A stretch of DNA of 46,942 nucleotides from a bacterium (GTDB lineage Bacteria > Patescibacteriota > Minisyncoccia > Portnoybacterales > JAKAHB01). Location: the NCBI GenBank assembly GCA_021815315.1, contig JAKAHB010000003.1:1-46942 (forward strand). Direction: 5' to 3'. The position numbers and the translations under genes were made by a program. Below are positions 26,130 to 35,609 of this stretch, one piece after another. Each line of letters begins with the position of its first letter. Position 1 is the first letter of the stretch. The notes below the pieces were generated by a model. That model was not told the DNA's origin. It searched no databases and saw nothing but the letters and a program-made list of their open reading frames with translations.

Positions 26130-27386
26130 TCAAGAGCGTAAAGCTTCTATGGGAGTAAGCCCAGCGGCTTTTTTAGCGGGGTAAATGCCGAAAACTAGTC
26201 CGGTGACGGCGGAGACAAAGAAGCCGAGCAAAACAGAGGAAACGGAGATTGTTAGCGGCCAACTTCCGCCAAGAGCCCGACCAATAAAAAACGATCCGAT
26301 CAAAGAGAGCAGCGCTCCCAAAAAAATCCCAATAATTCCACCAGCCAAAGTCAAAACTACAGCCTCAATCACAAACTGGTAAAGAATATCTTTTTTGGTA
26401 GCGCCGACCGCTTTCCTTAGACCGATTTCTCTTGTTCTTTCTCTGACAGACACTAGCATAATATTCATAATTCCAACCCCCCCGACGATCAAAGACAAAG
26501 CCGCCACCGCTCCTAGCAACAGAGTGATGCCGCCAATCACCGAATCAATGATAGTTTGCGCTTCTTCCATGGTATTAACCGCAAAATCATCTTTGTCCGG
26601 GTTGGTGATTTGGTGTTGCTGCCTCATTACCAGGGCAATATCCTTGGCGGTTTCTTGAGCCAGAGAAACATCTTTCAAGTGGAAAACGATAATCGTCACG
26701 TAATCTATGCCCATAATTTGTTTTTGCATTGTTGTTACCGGTACGTATATTTCTTTGTCTGGGTTAAAAAATCCGGCGTTCCCCTGTTTTTTCATTACCC
26801 CGATAACCTTATAACTTTGGCCCTTTATTTTTATTAACTCTCCAAGCGCCGGCTGGATACCAAAGAGATCGTCTCGCACTTCAGAGCCCAGAACGACAAC
26901 GCGGCGATTGCCGATCTCGTCTTCTTTTGACAAGAAATCTCCTTCTTCAATTCCGCCTTTGGTCATTTTGGCGGCGTTGGCATTGGTTCCGAACAAGAGA
27001 ACTTTTTTAATTTCACTTCTATAGCTGGCTAATTCCTGGCCCATAATCCCGGGATAATACATGTCCGTGTTGGCTACTTGCCTTACCACAGCTTCGGCAT
27101 CTTCTGATTTCAGGGTGATGATGGTGGCGCCCAAAGCTTGAGTGGTGGCGTTGGAGGAAGAAGTTTTTGAAGTGTTAGGGACTTTGGTTTCTACTTGGAT
27201 AATGTCGTTGCCGAAAAATTCAATTTGTTTCAACACAAAAAAGCGAAAACCTTCGCCAATGGAGAGGACGACAATAACGGTAAAGACTCCGATAACAATG
27301 CCTAAAATAGTCAAAATCGAGCGAGCTTTGTTGGCGACCAGAGCTTTTCGGGAAATATTCAATTTGTCCTTGAAGTTGCGAAACAT
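26130..27386 (-). CDS. MacB-like ABC transporter permease
   Basis: RSILTILGIVIGVFTVIVVLSIGEG; C-terminal GIMNIMLVSVRERTREIGLRKAVGA. Confidence 0.93.
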   Translation of the reverse strand: MFRNFKDKLNISRKALVANKARSILTILGIVIGVFTVIVVLSIGEGFRFFVLKQIEFFGNDIIQVETKVPNTSKTSSSNATTQALGATIITLKSEDAEAVVRQVANTDMYYPGIMGQELASYRSEIKKVLLFGTNANAAKMTKGGIEEGDFLSKEDEIGNRRVVVLGSEVRDDLFGIQPALGELIKIKGQSYKVIGVMKKQGNAGFFNPDKEIYVPVTTMQKQIMGIDYVTIIVFHLKDVSLAQETAKDIALVMRQQHQITNPDKDDFAVNTMEEAQTIIDSVIGGITLLLGAVAALSLIVGGVGIMNIMLVSVRERTREIGLRKAVGATKKDILYQFVIEAVVLTLAGGIIGIFLGALLSLIGSFFIGRALGGSWPLTISVSSVLLGFFVSAVTGLVFGIYPAKKAAGLTPIEALRS

Positions 27387-27395
27387 GTTTTTGAT

Positions 27396-28637
27396 TTATT
27401 CGTATCGCAAGGCTTCCATCGGGCTCAACCGGGAAGCTTTTTTAGCGGGGTAGATACCAAAAATTAGACCGATTAAAAAAGAGATTGAAGTAGAAACGGC
27501 TAAAGACTGCCAAGAGATTACCAAGTCCCAATTGTAGCCAAGTTTTTTGGCGATTAAGGCGACCAAGACGGAGATAGACACACCGCCCGCGATTCCAATG
27601 ATACCGCCCACCAGGCTGACAACGGTTGTTTCCAAAACAAACTGGTTTAAGATGTCTCTCTTGGTGGCACCCAGGGCTTGGCGCAAACCGATTTCTTTTA
27701 TCCTTTCGTTTACTACTACTAGCATAATATTCATAATGCCAATTCCGCCCACGACCAAAGACATGGCGGCGATGCTGGCTAGAAAATAACGGATGGCGTC
27801 GGTGATAGTGGTCAAGGCCGCAATGGCTTGGCTGGAGTTTTCAACCGTAAAGTCGTCTTGGTCGGGGCCGGGGATTCTGTGCCGCGCTCTCATTAAAGCC
27901 TCAATATCGTTGATTGACGGCTGAATATTTTTAGTGTCGTCAATTTTTATTCTAGCGACCGTTATGTAATTAATTCCCAGAATCATTTTTTGGGCGGTGG
28001 CCAAAGGCAAAAAAACTTGAGCGTCTTGGTTTTCAAAACCGGCCGAACCCTTTTTCTCCATGACTCCGACTACCTGGAAGCTCACCCCTTTTATTTTAAC
28101 GGTTTCGCCGATCGGGTCCTGCCCCTGGAATAAATCTTCTGCCACTTGGCTGCCCAAGACCAGGGATTTACCCATATTCAAAGCTTCGTTTTCGCTTATA
28201 AACCGGCCTTTGGCCACGGCTACGTTTTGGACGATAATATATTTGTCCGTTACTCCGGAAAAGTTAAAGTAATTGTTATGATTTTTCCAGCTGATTTGTT
28301 CATACCCCCTGACCATGGGAGAAACAGCGACCGCGTGAGGCACATTGTTCTTTTGGGCCAGAGCCTGCGCGTCGCTAAAGGTGAGGGTGGTTATTTTTAT
28401 TCCCATGATTGAAGCGGGCGGAGAATTTTTTTCGCTTTTCCCCGGCAGGACGCCAACCAAGTTGCTACCAACACTTGTAACCTGGTTAACAATCAGACTT
28501 TGCGCGCCGGCACCAACAGAAACAATGACGATAACCGAACCAATACCGACAACTATGCCGAGCATGGTTAAAAAAGACCTCAATTTGTTGGCCTTGAGGT
28601 TTTGCAGTGACATTTTTATAACGGCGCGAATTTTCAC
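27396..28637 (-). CDS. MacB-like ABC transporter permease (paralog)
   Basis: SFLTMLGIVVGIGSVIVIVSVGAG; GIMNIMLVVVNERIKEIGLRQALGA. Confidence 0.93.
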   Translation of the reverse strand: MKIRAVIKMSLQNLKANKLRSFLTMLGIVVGIGSVIVIVSVGAGAQSLIVNQVTSVGSNLVGVLPGKSEKNSPPASIMGIKITTLTFSDAQALAQKNNVPHAVAVSPMVRGYEQISWKNHNNYFNFSGVTDKYIIVQNVAVAKGRFISENEALNMGKSLVLGSQVAEDLFQGQDPIGETVKIKGVSFQVVGVMEKKGSAGFENQDAQVFLPLATAQKMILGINYITVARIKIDDTKNIQPSINDIEALMRARHRIPGPDQDDFTVENSSQAIAALTTITDAIRYFLASIAAMSLVVGGIGIMNIMLVVVNERIKEIGLRQALGATKRDILNQFVLETTVVSLVGGIIGIAGGVSISVLVALIAKKLGYNWDLVISWQSLAVSTSISFLIGLIFGIYPAKKASRLSPMEALRYE

Positions 28638-28707
28638 AGAGGAACGAAAGCAGAAAGCGGAACGTAGAATAAGAATAACTACCGGTCGCCCGCTGCTTCC
28701 AAGTTGT

Positions 28708-29436
28708 TTATTTTCCCAATTCTCCTTCGCGATCCGCCAGGAGGCGATTGATTATCGGTTCATCGCTCAAAATTTTTCCATCGTGGATCTTTATCATTCT
28801 GGTTCCATGTTCCGCCGTCGCGCTTTCGTGCGTTACCAAAACAACGGTATGTCCCTGGTGGTTTAGCTCTTGCAGGATACTCATTACCTGTTGGCCGGAT
28901 TTAGAATCCAGATTTCCGGTCGGTTCATCGGCGAAAATGATTGATGGATTATTAACAAACGCCCTGGCGATAGCCACTCGTTGCTGTTCGCCGCCGGAAA
29001 GTTGGTTGGGCATGTTATTGATGCGATGCTCCATCCCCACGGCTCGGATGACCTTGAGGGCCAGCTCTTCCTCTTTGGCTTGAGACAGGCCGACATAACT
29101 TAAAGGGAGAACGACATTCTCTAAAACAGAAATTCTGGGTAATAGATTAAAGCTCTGGAAAATAAATCCGATTTCTTTATTGCGTAAACGAGCCAGTTGA
29201 TCATCCGATAACTGGCTGGTATCTTCGCCTCGTAAAAAATATTTACCGCTAGTGGGACGATCAAGCAATCCGATAATATGCATTAGGGTTGACTTACCCG
29301 AACCCGACGGTCCCATAATTGAGAGAAACTCCCCTTCTTGGATGGAAAAAGTGACGCCCTTCAGAACGTGGGTCGTAATATCGCTGCCGGGGTTGCCGTA
29401 ATTTTTTGTAATCTGCTCCAATCTGATTAAGTCCAT
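28708..29436 (-). CDS. ABC transporter ATP-binding protein (MacB/LolD type)
   Basis: [10 protein letters not shown] Walker [15 protein letters not shown] signature, [12 protein letters not shown] Walker B. Confidence 0.96.
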   Translation of the reverse strand: MDLIRLEQITKNYGNPGSDITTHVLKGVTFSIQEGEFLSIMGPSGSGKSTLMHIIGLLDRPTSGKYFLRGEDTSQLSDDQLARLRNKEIGFIFQSFNLLPRISVLENVVLPLSYVGLSQAKEEELALKVIRAVGMEHRINNMPNQLSGGEQQRVAIARAFVNNPSIIFADEPTGNLDSKSGQQVMSILQELNHQGHTVVLVTHESATAEHGTRMIKIHDGKILSDEPIINRLLADREGELGK

Positions 29437-29439
29437 AGG

Positions 29440-31206
29440 CTATTTTTGGATAAAAGTGATAACCTTATCCCCTTCCACCAGCCCCGACAAAACTTCGGCG
29501 TCTCCACTGCTGCTGCGCAGACCAAGGCTAATTTGCCTTTCCACGTAGGTTTTGTCTCTAGGGATTCTAACAAAGCTCTCTTGACCCCGCTCAATAACGG
29601 CTCTTTGGGGGATGGTCAAAACCTGGTTTTTGGTATCGGTGGTGATTTCCAGGTTGGCGGTCATTCCGGGTTTTATTTCTTTGTCTTGGGAAGAGAAGGC
29701 CACTGTTATTTTATAATAAATGACATCCTGGATGACCGTTTGGGCGGGATCAACCTTGACTACTTTTCCCGACCAGCCTCGGCCATAAGGGAAAGCATCA
29801 AGCGTGATGGTTGCCGGGTCGTTCACTTTAATGTGGGCGATATCAATTTCGGACACGTTGGCTTCAATTTGGTTGTCGCTTAGACTGATCATCTTTACAG
29901 CAATTCCTCCGGGCTGGGTTGTTTCTCCCTTCTTGATGTTCATCGCGGTAATAGTGCCATCAACCGGAGCGATAATTTGCGTGTCTTTTAATTTATTTTC
30001 TAGGGTCGCAAGAGCGGCGGCAGACTGAAAAACCCGAGCTTGGGCGACTTGGATATCAACGGTTCTTGGCCCCGATTTTTTAAGATTCAGTTGGTCAAGA
30101 GTCGTGCCGACTTGAGACTCCGCTTGTTGCGAGCTTGAAGCTGCTTGAGTTTGGGCCACGCTCAATGATTGGGAGGCAGTATCAACGCTTCTCTGGGCGC
30201 TGTTTATATTGTTATCATTGGTGGTTTTTTGGGTGGAGATACTCTGTTTGGCGGTGGTCAAGTTGTAAATTTCCGTGTTCATGGTTGTTATCTCGCCCTC
30301 AACCGTTGTTTTGTCGGTGCTAGTAGCTCCATATGAGGAATCGCTCATGGCGTTACGAACAAGCTGCAACGCGTCTCTTGTTTTTTGAGCGGCGACAATC
30401 ATTTTTTCAGTGGCCAAAATAACGTTGCTCTCGCTGGCATTGATTCTAGCCTGGTTGAGATAATCAACCGCTCCCAGCAATCCATAAGTGGAATTGCCGG
30501 AATAGGCCTGAAGGGCTTCTTGCTCGCTATTGCTGATAAGCACCCCGTTTTGATCCAAACGAGCGAAATAAGTTTCGCGCATGTTTTTCAGTGTTTTCAG
30601 CAAGGCCTTGTTTACTTTGCTGTCTGAAGACTGGACAGTATTTAGGGCCGATTCAACGGCTTGTCTAAGATCCTGATCGGCTTTTTTTCTAACGTCGGCA
30701 AGATTTTTGACGGCGTTGTCGTAAGCCGTTTGGGTGCTGCTGATGGAGGCGGCGTTATTACTTCTAACTACCTCAAGATTAGCTACGGCATTATTATAGT
30801 TGGTTTGGGCAATTTGGATTTCTTCGGGGGTAGAGCCGGCTTTGGCTTGGTTTAGTTGGGCTTGCGCGATGGCGACAGTCGCGCGAGCCTCCCCTATCTG
30901 GCTCGTCAGATCGGTATTTTCTTGCTGAGCGATAATAGCCCCTTCTTTTACTGAATCACCCACTTCCGAATCTATCCCGGAGATTTTGCCGGAATTTTTA
31001 AACTGAAGCTCAAACTCCTCGGCTTTTTTGACCGTGCCGGTGACATTAACCTTGTAGGTCAAGTCTTTGATTGAAGCAGAAGCAGTTTCAAAAGGGGGCT
31101 GTTGTTGTCTGGTTAAACTAAAAACAACCAGTCCGCCAGCGATAAGTAACGGGATGTATAAAAAAGTGATAAATCTCCAAGAAAGAAGCTTGGGCGATAA
31201 GCGCAT
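29440..31206 (-). CDS. MacA/HlyD-type membrane fusion protein
   Basis: N-terminal TM, biotinyl-lipoyl halves (VGDSVKEGAIIAQQE; IIAPVDGTITAMNIKKGE), long coiled coil. Confidence 0.92.
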   Translation of the reverse strand: MRLSPKLLSWRFITFLYIPLLIAGGLVVFSLTRQQQPPFETASASIKDLTYKVNVTGTVKKAEEFELQFKNSGKISGIDSEVGDSVKEGAIIAQQENTDLTSQIGEARATVAIAQAQLNQAKAGSTPEEIQIAQTNYNNAVANLEVVRSNNAASISSTQTAYDNAVKNLADVRKKADQDLRQAVESALNTVQSSDSKVNKALLKTLKNMRETYFARLDQNGVLISNSEQEALQAYSGNSTYGLLGAVDYLNQARINASESNVILATEKMIVAAQKTRDALQLVRNAMSDSSYGATSTDKTTVEGEITTMNTEIYNLTTAKQSISTQKTTNDNNINSAQRSVDTASQSLSVAQTQAASSSQQAESQVGTTLDQLNLKKSGPRTVDIQVAQARVFQSAAALATLENKLKDTQIIAPVDGTITAMNIKKGETTQPGGIAVKMISLSDNQIEANVSEIDIAHIKVNDPATITLDAFPYGRGWSGKVVKVDPAQTVIQDVIYYKITVAFSSQDKEIKPGMTANLEITTDTKNQVLTIPQRAVIERGQESFVRIPRDKTYVERQISLGLRSSSGDAEVLSGLVEGDKVITFIQK

Positions 31207-31207
31207 G

Positions 31208-31441
31208 TTATTTTGGCTGATTAATGATTTTTGTGAATTTGGATATTTCAGTCTCCGCTTTGGCTAGAATGCTTTTCATCGAAACGGCTTTAACCAAAAC
31301 CAGGGCGTCTTTCCCGCGACAAAAAACAAACAGCTTTTCTCCCCTTTTCAGTCCCAGCTTTTTTCGAGCTTCTGCCGGAATGACCACCTGCCCCCTCCCT
31401 CCCAGCTTGGAAATTCCGCAACACTCTAGGTCTATGTGCAT
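31208..31441 (-). CDS. AbrB/SpoVT-type DNA-binding protein
   Basis: KLGGRGQVVIPAEARKKLGLKRGEKLFVF. Confidence 0.9.
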   Translation of the reverse strand: MHIDLECCGISKLGGRGQVVIPAEARKKLGLKRGEKLFVFCRGKDALVLVKAVSMKSILAKAETEISKFTKIINQPK

Positions 31442-31553
31442 AATCAGATAAGTATGAAAAATACGAATAGTCTGACTATAACAAAAATAAGCCCCCTGTC
31501 AACAGGCAAAGGCGGGAAAGAAATAAAAAACACGCAGATGACTTTTCAGTTGG

Positions 31554-31700
31554 CTACTCCGCTTTTGCTTCCCCGTTCTCTATCAGCTGCATATCTTCTC
31601 CGCAACAGACAAGGGTTCCGCCGCCAACCTTGGTAACAACCACTTCATTGCCGCAAACATTGCAGTGGTATTTTTCGTGGACATTTTTTACGGGAGGCAT
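31554..31700 (-). CDS. Desulforedoxin/desulfoferrodoxin N-terminal-like iron protein
   Basis: YHCNVCGNEVVVTKVGGGTLVCCGEDM (CxxC...CC). Confidence 0.8.
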   Translation of the reverse strand: MPPVKNVHEKYHCNVCGNEVVVTKVGGGTLVCCGEDMQLIENGEAKAE

Positions 31701-31706
31701 AGCTTT

Positions 31707-31767
31707 AAATTTCCAATTACCAATTTCCAATTTCAAGCAACGAAGCTGGAAACCGAACCGGAAATTT
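31707..31767. repeat. Intergenic AATTTCCAATT-rich inverted repeat
   Basis: AAATTTCC (31707-31714) and GGAAATTT (31760-31767) flanking AATTxCCAATT words. Confidence 0.4.
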
Positions 31768-31986
31768 TTATTTAATAATTTCTATTATTTTATTGCGGGT
31801 ACTGTGCCCGACCACAATTCTAACGCTGTTTTTTGGGACTTTGAAATGGCCAGCCAACAGCTCAACAACCGCTTTGTTGGCGAGTCCCTTTTCTGGAGCG
31901 GCCGTGGTATAGACTCTGAAGACACCCGCTTCTTCTCTGACCAGATTTTTAGAGGATTTTGGGATGACTTTGATGTTAAGCTTCAA
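31768..31986 (-). CDS. DUF167 (YggU) family protein
   Basis: VIPKSSKNLV...VYTTAAPEKGLANKAVVELLAGHF...VRIVVGHSTRNKII. Confidence 0.88.
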   Translation of the reverse strand: MKLNIKVIPKSSKNLVREEAGVFRVYTTAAPEKGLANKAVVELLAGHFKVPKNSVRIVVGHSTRNKIIEIIK

Positions 31987-31988
31987 AA

Positions 31989-32714
31989 CTATTTTTCAAT
32001 GGTTATACTGGTTATCCCGTCTCTTTCCTGTATTTTTTTGACGACATCCATCCCGGAAACAACCTTCCCAAAGACGGTATGTTTGCCGTTTAGATGGGGC
32101 TGATCTTCGTCGGTGGTTATGAAAAATTGCGAGCCGTTGGTGTTGGGGCCGGAATTGGCCATAGCGAGAGCGCCCACCGTGTTAGGCAAAGAAACCAAGT
32201 CGGTGCGATATTTATAGCCTTGTTTTTCCAGGACGGAAATTTGCTCGTCGCTTAATCCTAGGCTTTTTGGGTTGATCTCGTCTTCAAAAGTATAACCCGG
32301 TCCCCCGGTCCCAATTTTGGAAACATCGCCGCCCTCCTTGGTGTTGGGGTCGCCTCCTTGGATAACAAACCCGGGAACAACCCGATGAAAAGCGGTTCCA
32401 TTGTAAAATCCTTCTTGGGCCAGTTTTTCAAAGTTGGCTACCGTTTTGGGGGCGTTGGCGGGAAATAGTTCCAGTTTAATCTCGCCTTTCAGCGTTTTCA
32501 TCACGGCATATTCGTGTTTTTGAGTATCCACGCCTGTTTGAGCGGCCTTATGTTTAAGCGCGCGCCAACCAAAAACAGCTAACGTCAAGAAGATAACTAT
32601 CCCGGCTATAACATAGATGTTCTTCTTTTTCTTTCCCTTTTTAATTTCTGCTTGAGCCTGCTGCTCAAGCTTTCGTTGTTGTTTTAATTTTTGTTTTTTG
32701 CCCATGATAATCAA
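31989..32714 (-). CDS. Membrane-anchored cyclophilin-type peptidyl-prolyl isomerase
   Basis: N-terminal [41 protein letters not shown]. Confidence 0.95.
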   Translation of the reverse strand: MIIMGKKQKLKQQRKLEQQAQAEIKKGKKKKNIYVIAGIVIFLTLAVFGWRALKHKAAQTGVDTQKHEYAVMKTLKGEIKLELFPANAPKTVANFEKLAQEGFYNGTAFHRVVPGFVIQGGDPNTKEGGDVSKIGTGGPGYTFEDEINPKSLGLSDEQISVLEKQGYKYRTDLVSLPNTVGALAMANSGPNTNGSQFFITTDEDQPHLNGKHTVFGKVVSGMDVVKKIQERDGITSITIEK

Positions 32715-32738
32715 AGCGTTAGTTGATAATAATCGCTT

Positions 32739-33482
32739 TTATTCAAATAAAAGCAGTATTGCCATTATCGCAATTCCGCCCAAAAATGCAACCAATTGCG
32801 CCAAAGAATGTTTTGGCCGACATTCCTTGTGAATTTCCGGGATCAAAGCCGCGCAAGCGACATAAAAAAAGCCCCCGATGGTCAAGGCCAAAATAAAGGT
32901 GATAAACAGGCCAGATCCAAAACCAAAGATAATAACAATCAAGGCTCCCAAAAGTGCGAACAAGGCGGTAACAAAATTAAGGAACAAGGCTCTTTTTCTG
33001 CTGAATCCGGCGTGCACTAAAATTCCGAAGTTACCGATTTCTTGAGGGATTTCGTGGAGCACCACCGCCAAAAAAGTGGTTATTCCCAGCGGGACGGAAA
33101 CTAAAAAACTGGCGGCGATAATCATCCCGTCAATGGCGTTGTGCAGGGAGTCGCCGATTAGATTGTTGATCCCCACGGGATGAATATGGGCGCCACTGGT
33201 GGGGACATGACAGTGTCGCCAGCAAACGATTTTTTCCAATAGTAAAAAAATAAAAACACCCCCTAAAATAAAAGCCCCGGTTTTAACCGAAAAGCCGTCG
33301 TTTTTGGCCACTTGAGGAATCAAATGAAAAAAAGCATCGCCCAGAAGAGCTCCCGCGGAGAAGCTGACCAAGAAAAAAATGGTTTTTTCCAGGGTTTCTT
33401 TTTTAAAGCTTAACCAAAAAACACCCAGCAAGGAAAGCAGGCTGACAAAGAGAACGCTGATTAAAATATAAAAGACTGTCAT
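32739..33482 (-). CDS. ZIP family metal transporter
   Basis: GALLGDAFFHLIPQ, GDSLHNAIDGMIIAASF, LHEIPQEIGNFGIL. Confidence 0.93.
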   Translation of the reverse strand: MTVFYILISVLFVSLLSLLGVFWLSFKKETLEKTIFFLVSFSAGALLGDAFFHLIPQVAKNDGFSVKTGAFILGGVFIFLLLEKIVCWRHCHVPTSGAHIHPVGINNLIGDSLHNAIDGMIIAASFLVSVPLGITTFLAVVLHEIPQEIGNFGILVHAGFSRKRALFLNFVTALFALLGALIVIIFGFGSGLFITFILALTIGGFFYVACAALIPEIHKECRPKHSLAQLVAFLGGIAIMAILLLFE

Positions 33483-33521
33483 GATAGTTAAATTATAACA
33501 CAACTTTTGAATTTCTTTTCA

Positions 33522-33550
33522 TTGACATTAAATCGATAAGTTTCTATATT
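33522..33550 (+). promoter_or_regulatory. Sigma-70 promoter for the 146-aa ORF
   Basis: TTGACA - 17 nt - TATATT. Confidence 0.7.
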
Positions 33551-33575
33551 GCGTTTAAGCGGAAAGGAGGGGCCG

Positions 33576-34016
33576 ATGAAATTAAGAGGCGAAATCCCAA
33601 TCGTGGGCTGGGCGGAGGAATTCTTGGCCGTTAACCCCAGGGCATCTTTTTGTCTGGGGCCGGAGATCTACAGCTTTTCTCCAGAAAGATTTTTCTTGCG
33701 GCTAGAGGTTGAGCTGGGCGGCATCTCGTTCTCTTTCCCGCCTTTTGATCCGGCCATGGCGGTTTCCGGGTTGCCCAAAAGAGTTCAAAAGCTCTGCTGG
33801 GTTATTGCTAAAAGCAAAAAGGCGGAAAGCTTTAACCGGCTGGCCGACGCGTTGGCAAAAGATTCTCGCCTGAACATTGAAGAAAACGGCGGGATAATCA
33901 GTTTCGTGCTGATGCTGGACATTATCACCGATTATCTGGTGTTAACCCCGGTGGAAATCCCCGCCTTCCTGTTCTTCCATTCCCAACGGAGGCCATCAGG
34001 TTTGGCCTGTTGCTAA
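33576..34016 (+). CDS. Hypothetical 146-aa protein upstream of the RT locus
   Basis: Start MKLRGEIPIVGW with GAAAGGAGG SD; followed by its own terminator. Confidence 0.75.
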   Translation: MKLRGEIPIVGWAEEFLAVNPRASFCLGPEIYSFSPERFFLRLEVELGGISFSFPPFDPAMAVSGLPKRVQKLCWVIAKSKKAESFNRLADALAKDSRLNIEENGGIISFVLMLDIITDYLVLTPVEIPAFLFFHSQRRPSGLACC

Positions 34017-34040
34017 CCTCGCCACGGCGAGGTTTTTTTG
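34015..34040 (+). terminator. Rho-independent terminator
   Basis: AACCTCGC-CACG-GCGAGGTT followed by T-run. Confidence 0.8.
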
Positions 34041-34097
34041 TTGCCTCTCTTGCGCTCAACAATAAAAAGTTTTGTGCGATAAAAGCCGGCATAGAAC

Positions 34098-34126
34098 TTG
34101 ATTTTTATCTTCTTTGATGCTAAACA
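34098..34126 (+). promoter_or_regulatory. Putative promoter of the structured ncRNA
   Basis: TTGATT - 17 nt - TAAACA with TGC extended -10; would start transcription near 34132-34136. Confidence 0.4.
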
Positions 34127-34132
34127 AAAGGC

Positions 34133-34472
34133 AGTGGGGCTGCTTTGTTTGGTTTAACGCCGTAGCGTTAGGCCGAACGGGTCGTTTGCAACAAACGACT
34201 CAATGAAGAGTTGGCGCCTTAAGAGCCGAGCCGAAGAGTTCTTCCCCCCTGGGCTTTAGTGAAGTCGGAAGAGCGGCCACGCCCTGGCGGTCGCCAGCGG
34301 CTTGTGCCAACGCCTGGGTTTTGGCCCAGCGACGGTAAGCTCTACGGCCAGGAGGGAGACCGGCACAAGTCCGCTTAGGCAAGCGGCCTGCGGCGCTTAG
34401 AGGTTCAAGATTCGTCTCTGGATCGCGGCCTCGTACGAGCCCCTGGGGGGATGAGAGTCCCCCCTTTTTTTT
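34133..34472 (+). ncRNA. Highly structured putative ncRNA upstream of reverse transcriptase (retron msr/msd candidate)
   Basis: 5' GGGGCT (34136-34141) pairs with 3' AGCCCC (34438-34443); hairpins TAACGC/GCGTTA, GTCGTTTG/CAAACGAC, CTGGC/GCCAG, CTTGTGCC/GGCACAAG, CCGCTT/AAGCGG; ends in terminator. Confidence 0.6.
34445..34472 (+). terminator. Rho-independent terminator of the ncRNA
   Basis: GGGGGGA-TGAGAG-TCCCCCC followed by 8 T. Confidence 0.85.
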
Positions 34473-34510
34473 CTTTAACAAACGAATAAACAGAGAAGGA
34501 GTCCCGGCCC

Positions 34511-35608
34511 ATGAAGCAATTAAGTTTTGCTTCTCTTTGGGCGGGATATACTCGCGCTCAAGCAGAAGCCATCGGATTTTTGGCGGAAGAGCTTTCGTTC
34601 AGCGCTTTCCGGTTGGCTGAAGCTCTCCAAAATATTTCCTACCAAAAAAAGGCGGTAGCAAAAAAATCCGGCGGAGTAAGAACGATTTACTCCCCCAATC
34701 AGAAGTTGAAGAGGGTGCAAGAGAAATTAAACATTTTTTTCTACCGCTGGAAAATTGATCAGCGACAATTTGGTTGCCGTCCCGAAGGTTCGCCAGTCAA
34801 AAACGCCAAACACCATGTTTGGTTTACGAGCGAAGAAAGCACCGGACGAGTTCCTCGCTGGACTCTTCAGCTGGATTTGAAGGATGCTTTTCCTTCGGTG
34901 ACCAGCGATCTGTTGCGGGAGATGTTTCTGAAACTTATTTTGGAGGATTCATCGCTGGACAAGCAAGTCGCCGAGGAAGTGGCGACTTTTTTAGTCAAGC
35001 TGACAACCCACAACGCCCGGCTGCCCCAAGGAGCGCCGACTTCCCCATATCTCTTCAACCTGGTATTGGTGCACAGCGGCGTGATTGCCAGAATTGCCCA
35101 GGTTTGCGGCAAAGGAAAAAAGTTTTCAATCTATGTTGACGACCTTACGGTGTCGTCGCTGAAGAAAGAAATAACCTGGAATTTTGCCAATCGCTTAATT
35201 GAAGCCATTGAAGAAGACGGCTGGCTGAAAGTTAACCGCGAAAAGTCACGTCGCAATAACATTCGTTGCGGCGCGCATCGGATAACCGGCGTGTCGTTGG
35301 GCCGAGTTAAAATAACGAGCAACCGCCGGCGTTTCAAGGCGAGTGAGGTCTATCGCTACAAAATAGCCTTGTCCCAAAAAACGTTAAATCGGTATCGCGG
35401 ACTGATCTTCCGCGCCACCAAAATTATGATGTCCGGCCGGCTACCGGATCAGGAAACCGACGGAATGAGCTTGGAGCAAATCCTCGGCTACATCGGCTGG
35501 ATCAAGGAGGCCGGCCAGGAGGAGCAAAAAACCAGCCCCAAGGTTTCCAAAGCCATCCAAGAATTCTTCTGGGCCTTGGAGCTTCAAAGGAGTACCAACG
35601 GTCCCTAG
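34511..35608 (+). CDS. Retron-type reverse transcriptase
   Basis: KKSGGVRTIYSP, GSPVKNAKHHV (NAxxH), LQLDLKDAFPS, LPQGAPTSPYLFNL, FSIYVDDLTVSS, HRITGVSLG. Confidence 0.92.
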   Translation: MKQLSFASLWAGYTRAQAEAIGFLAEELSFSAFRLAEALQNISYQKKAVAKKSGGVRTIYSPNQKLKRVQEKLNIFFYRWKIDQRQFGCRPEGSPVKNAKHHVWFTSEESTGRVPRWTLQLDLKDAFPSVTSDLLREMFLKLILEDSSLDKQVAEEVATFLVKLTTHNARLPQGAPTSPYLFNLVLVHSGVIARIAQVCGKGKKFSIYVDDLTVSSLKKEITWNFANRLIEAIEEDGWLKVNREKSRRNNIRCGAHRITGVSLGRVKITSNRRRFKASEVYRYKIALSQKTLNRYRGLIFRATKIMMSGRLPDQETDGMSLEQILGYIGWIKEAGQEEQKTSPKVSKAIQEFFWALELQRSTNGP

Positions 35609-35609
35609 T

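Noticed and set aside
34133-34472. tmRNA interpretation (GGGGCT 5' end, AGCCCC 3' end, and a readable NKRLNEELAP-stop tag-like frame).
   Set aside because: No T-arm (TTCRANNC) directly 5' of the acceptor strand, no CCA, and no canonical GGxTTCGAC D-like region.
34133-34472. RNase P or SRP RNA (GTGCCAACGCCTGGG resembles part of an RNase P RNA).
   Set aside because: Universal motifs (GAGGAAAGTCC, ACAGAAxCC; GGAAGCAGC for SRP) are absent.
34200-34481. 93-aa minus-strand ORF.
   Set aside because: Lies across the structured ncRNA and terminator; low-complexity sequence, no SD.
34511-35608. Diversity-generating retroelement or group II intron RT.
   Set aside because: Motif 4 is QGxxxSP, not the DGR-type GxxxSQ; no template/variable repeat, intron domain V or maturase/endonuclease domains seen.
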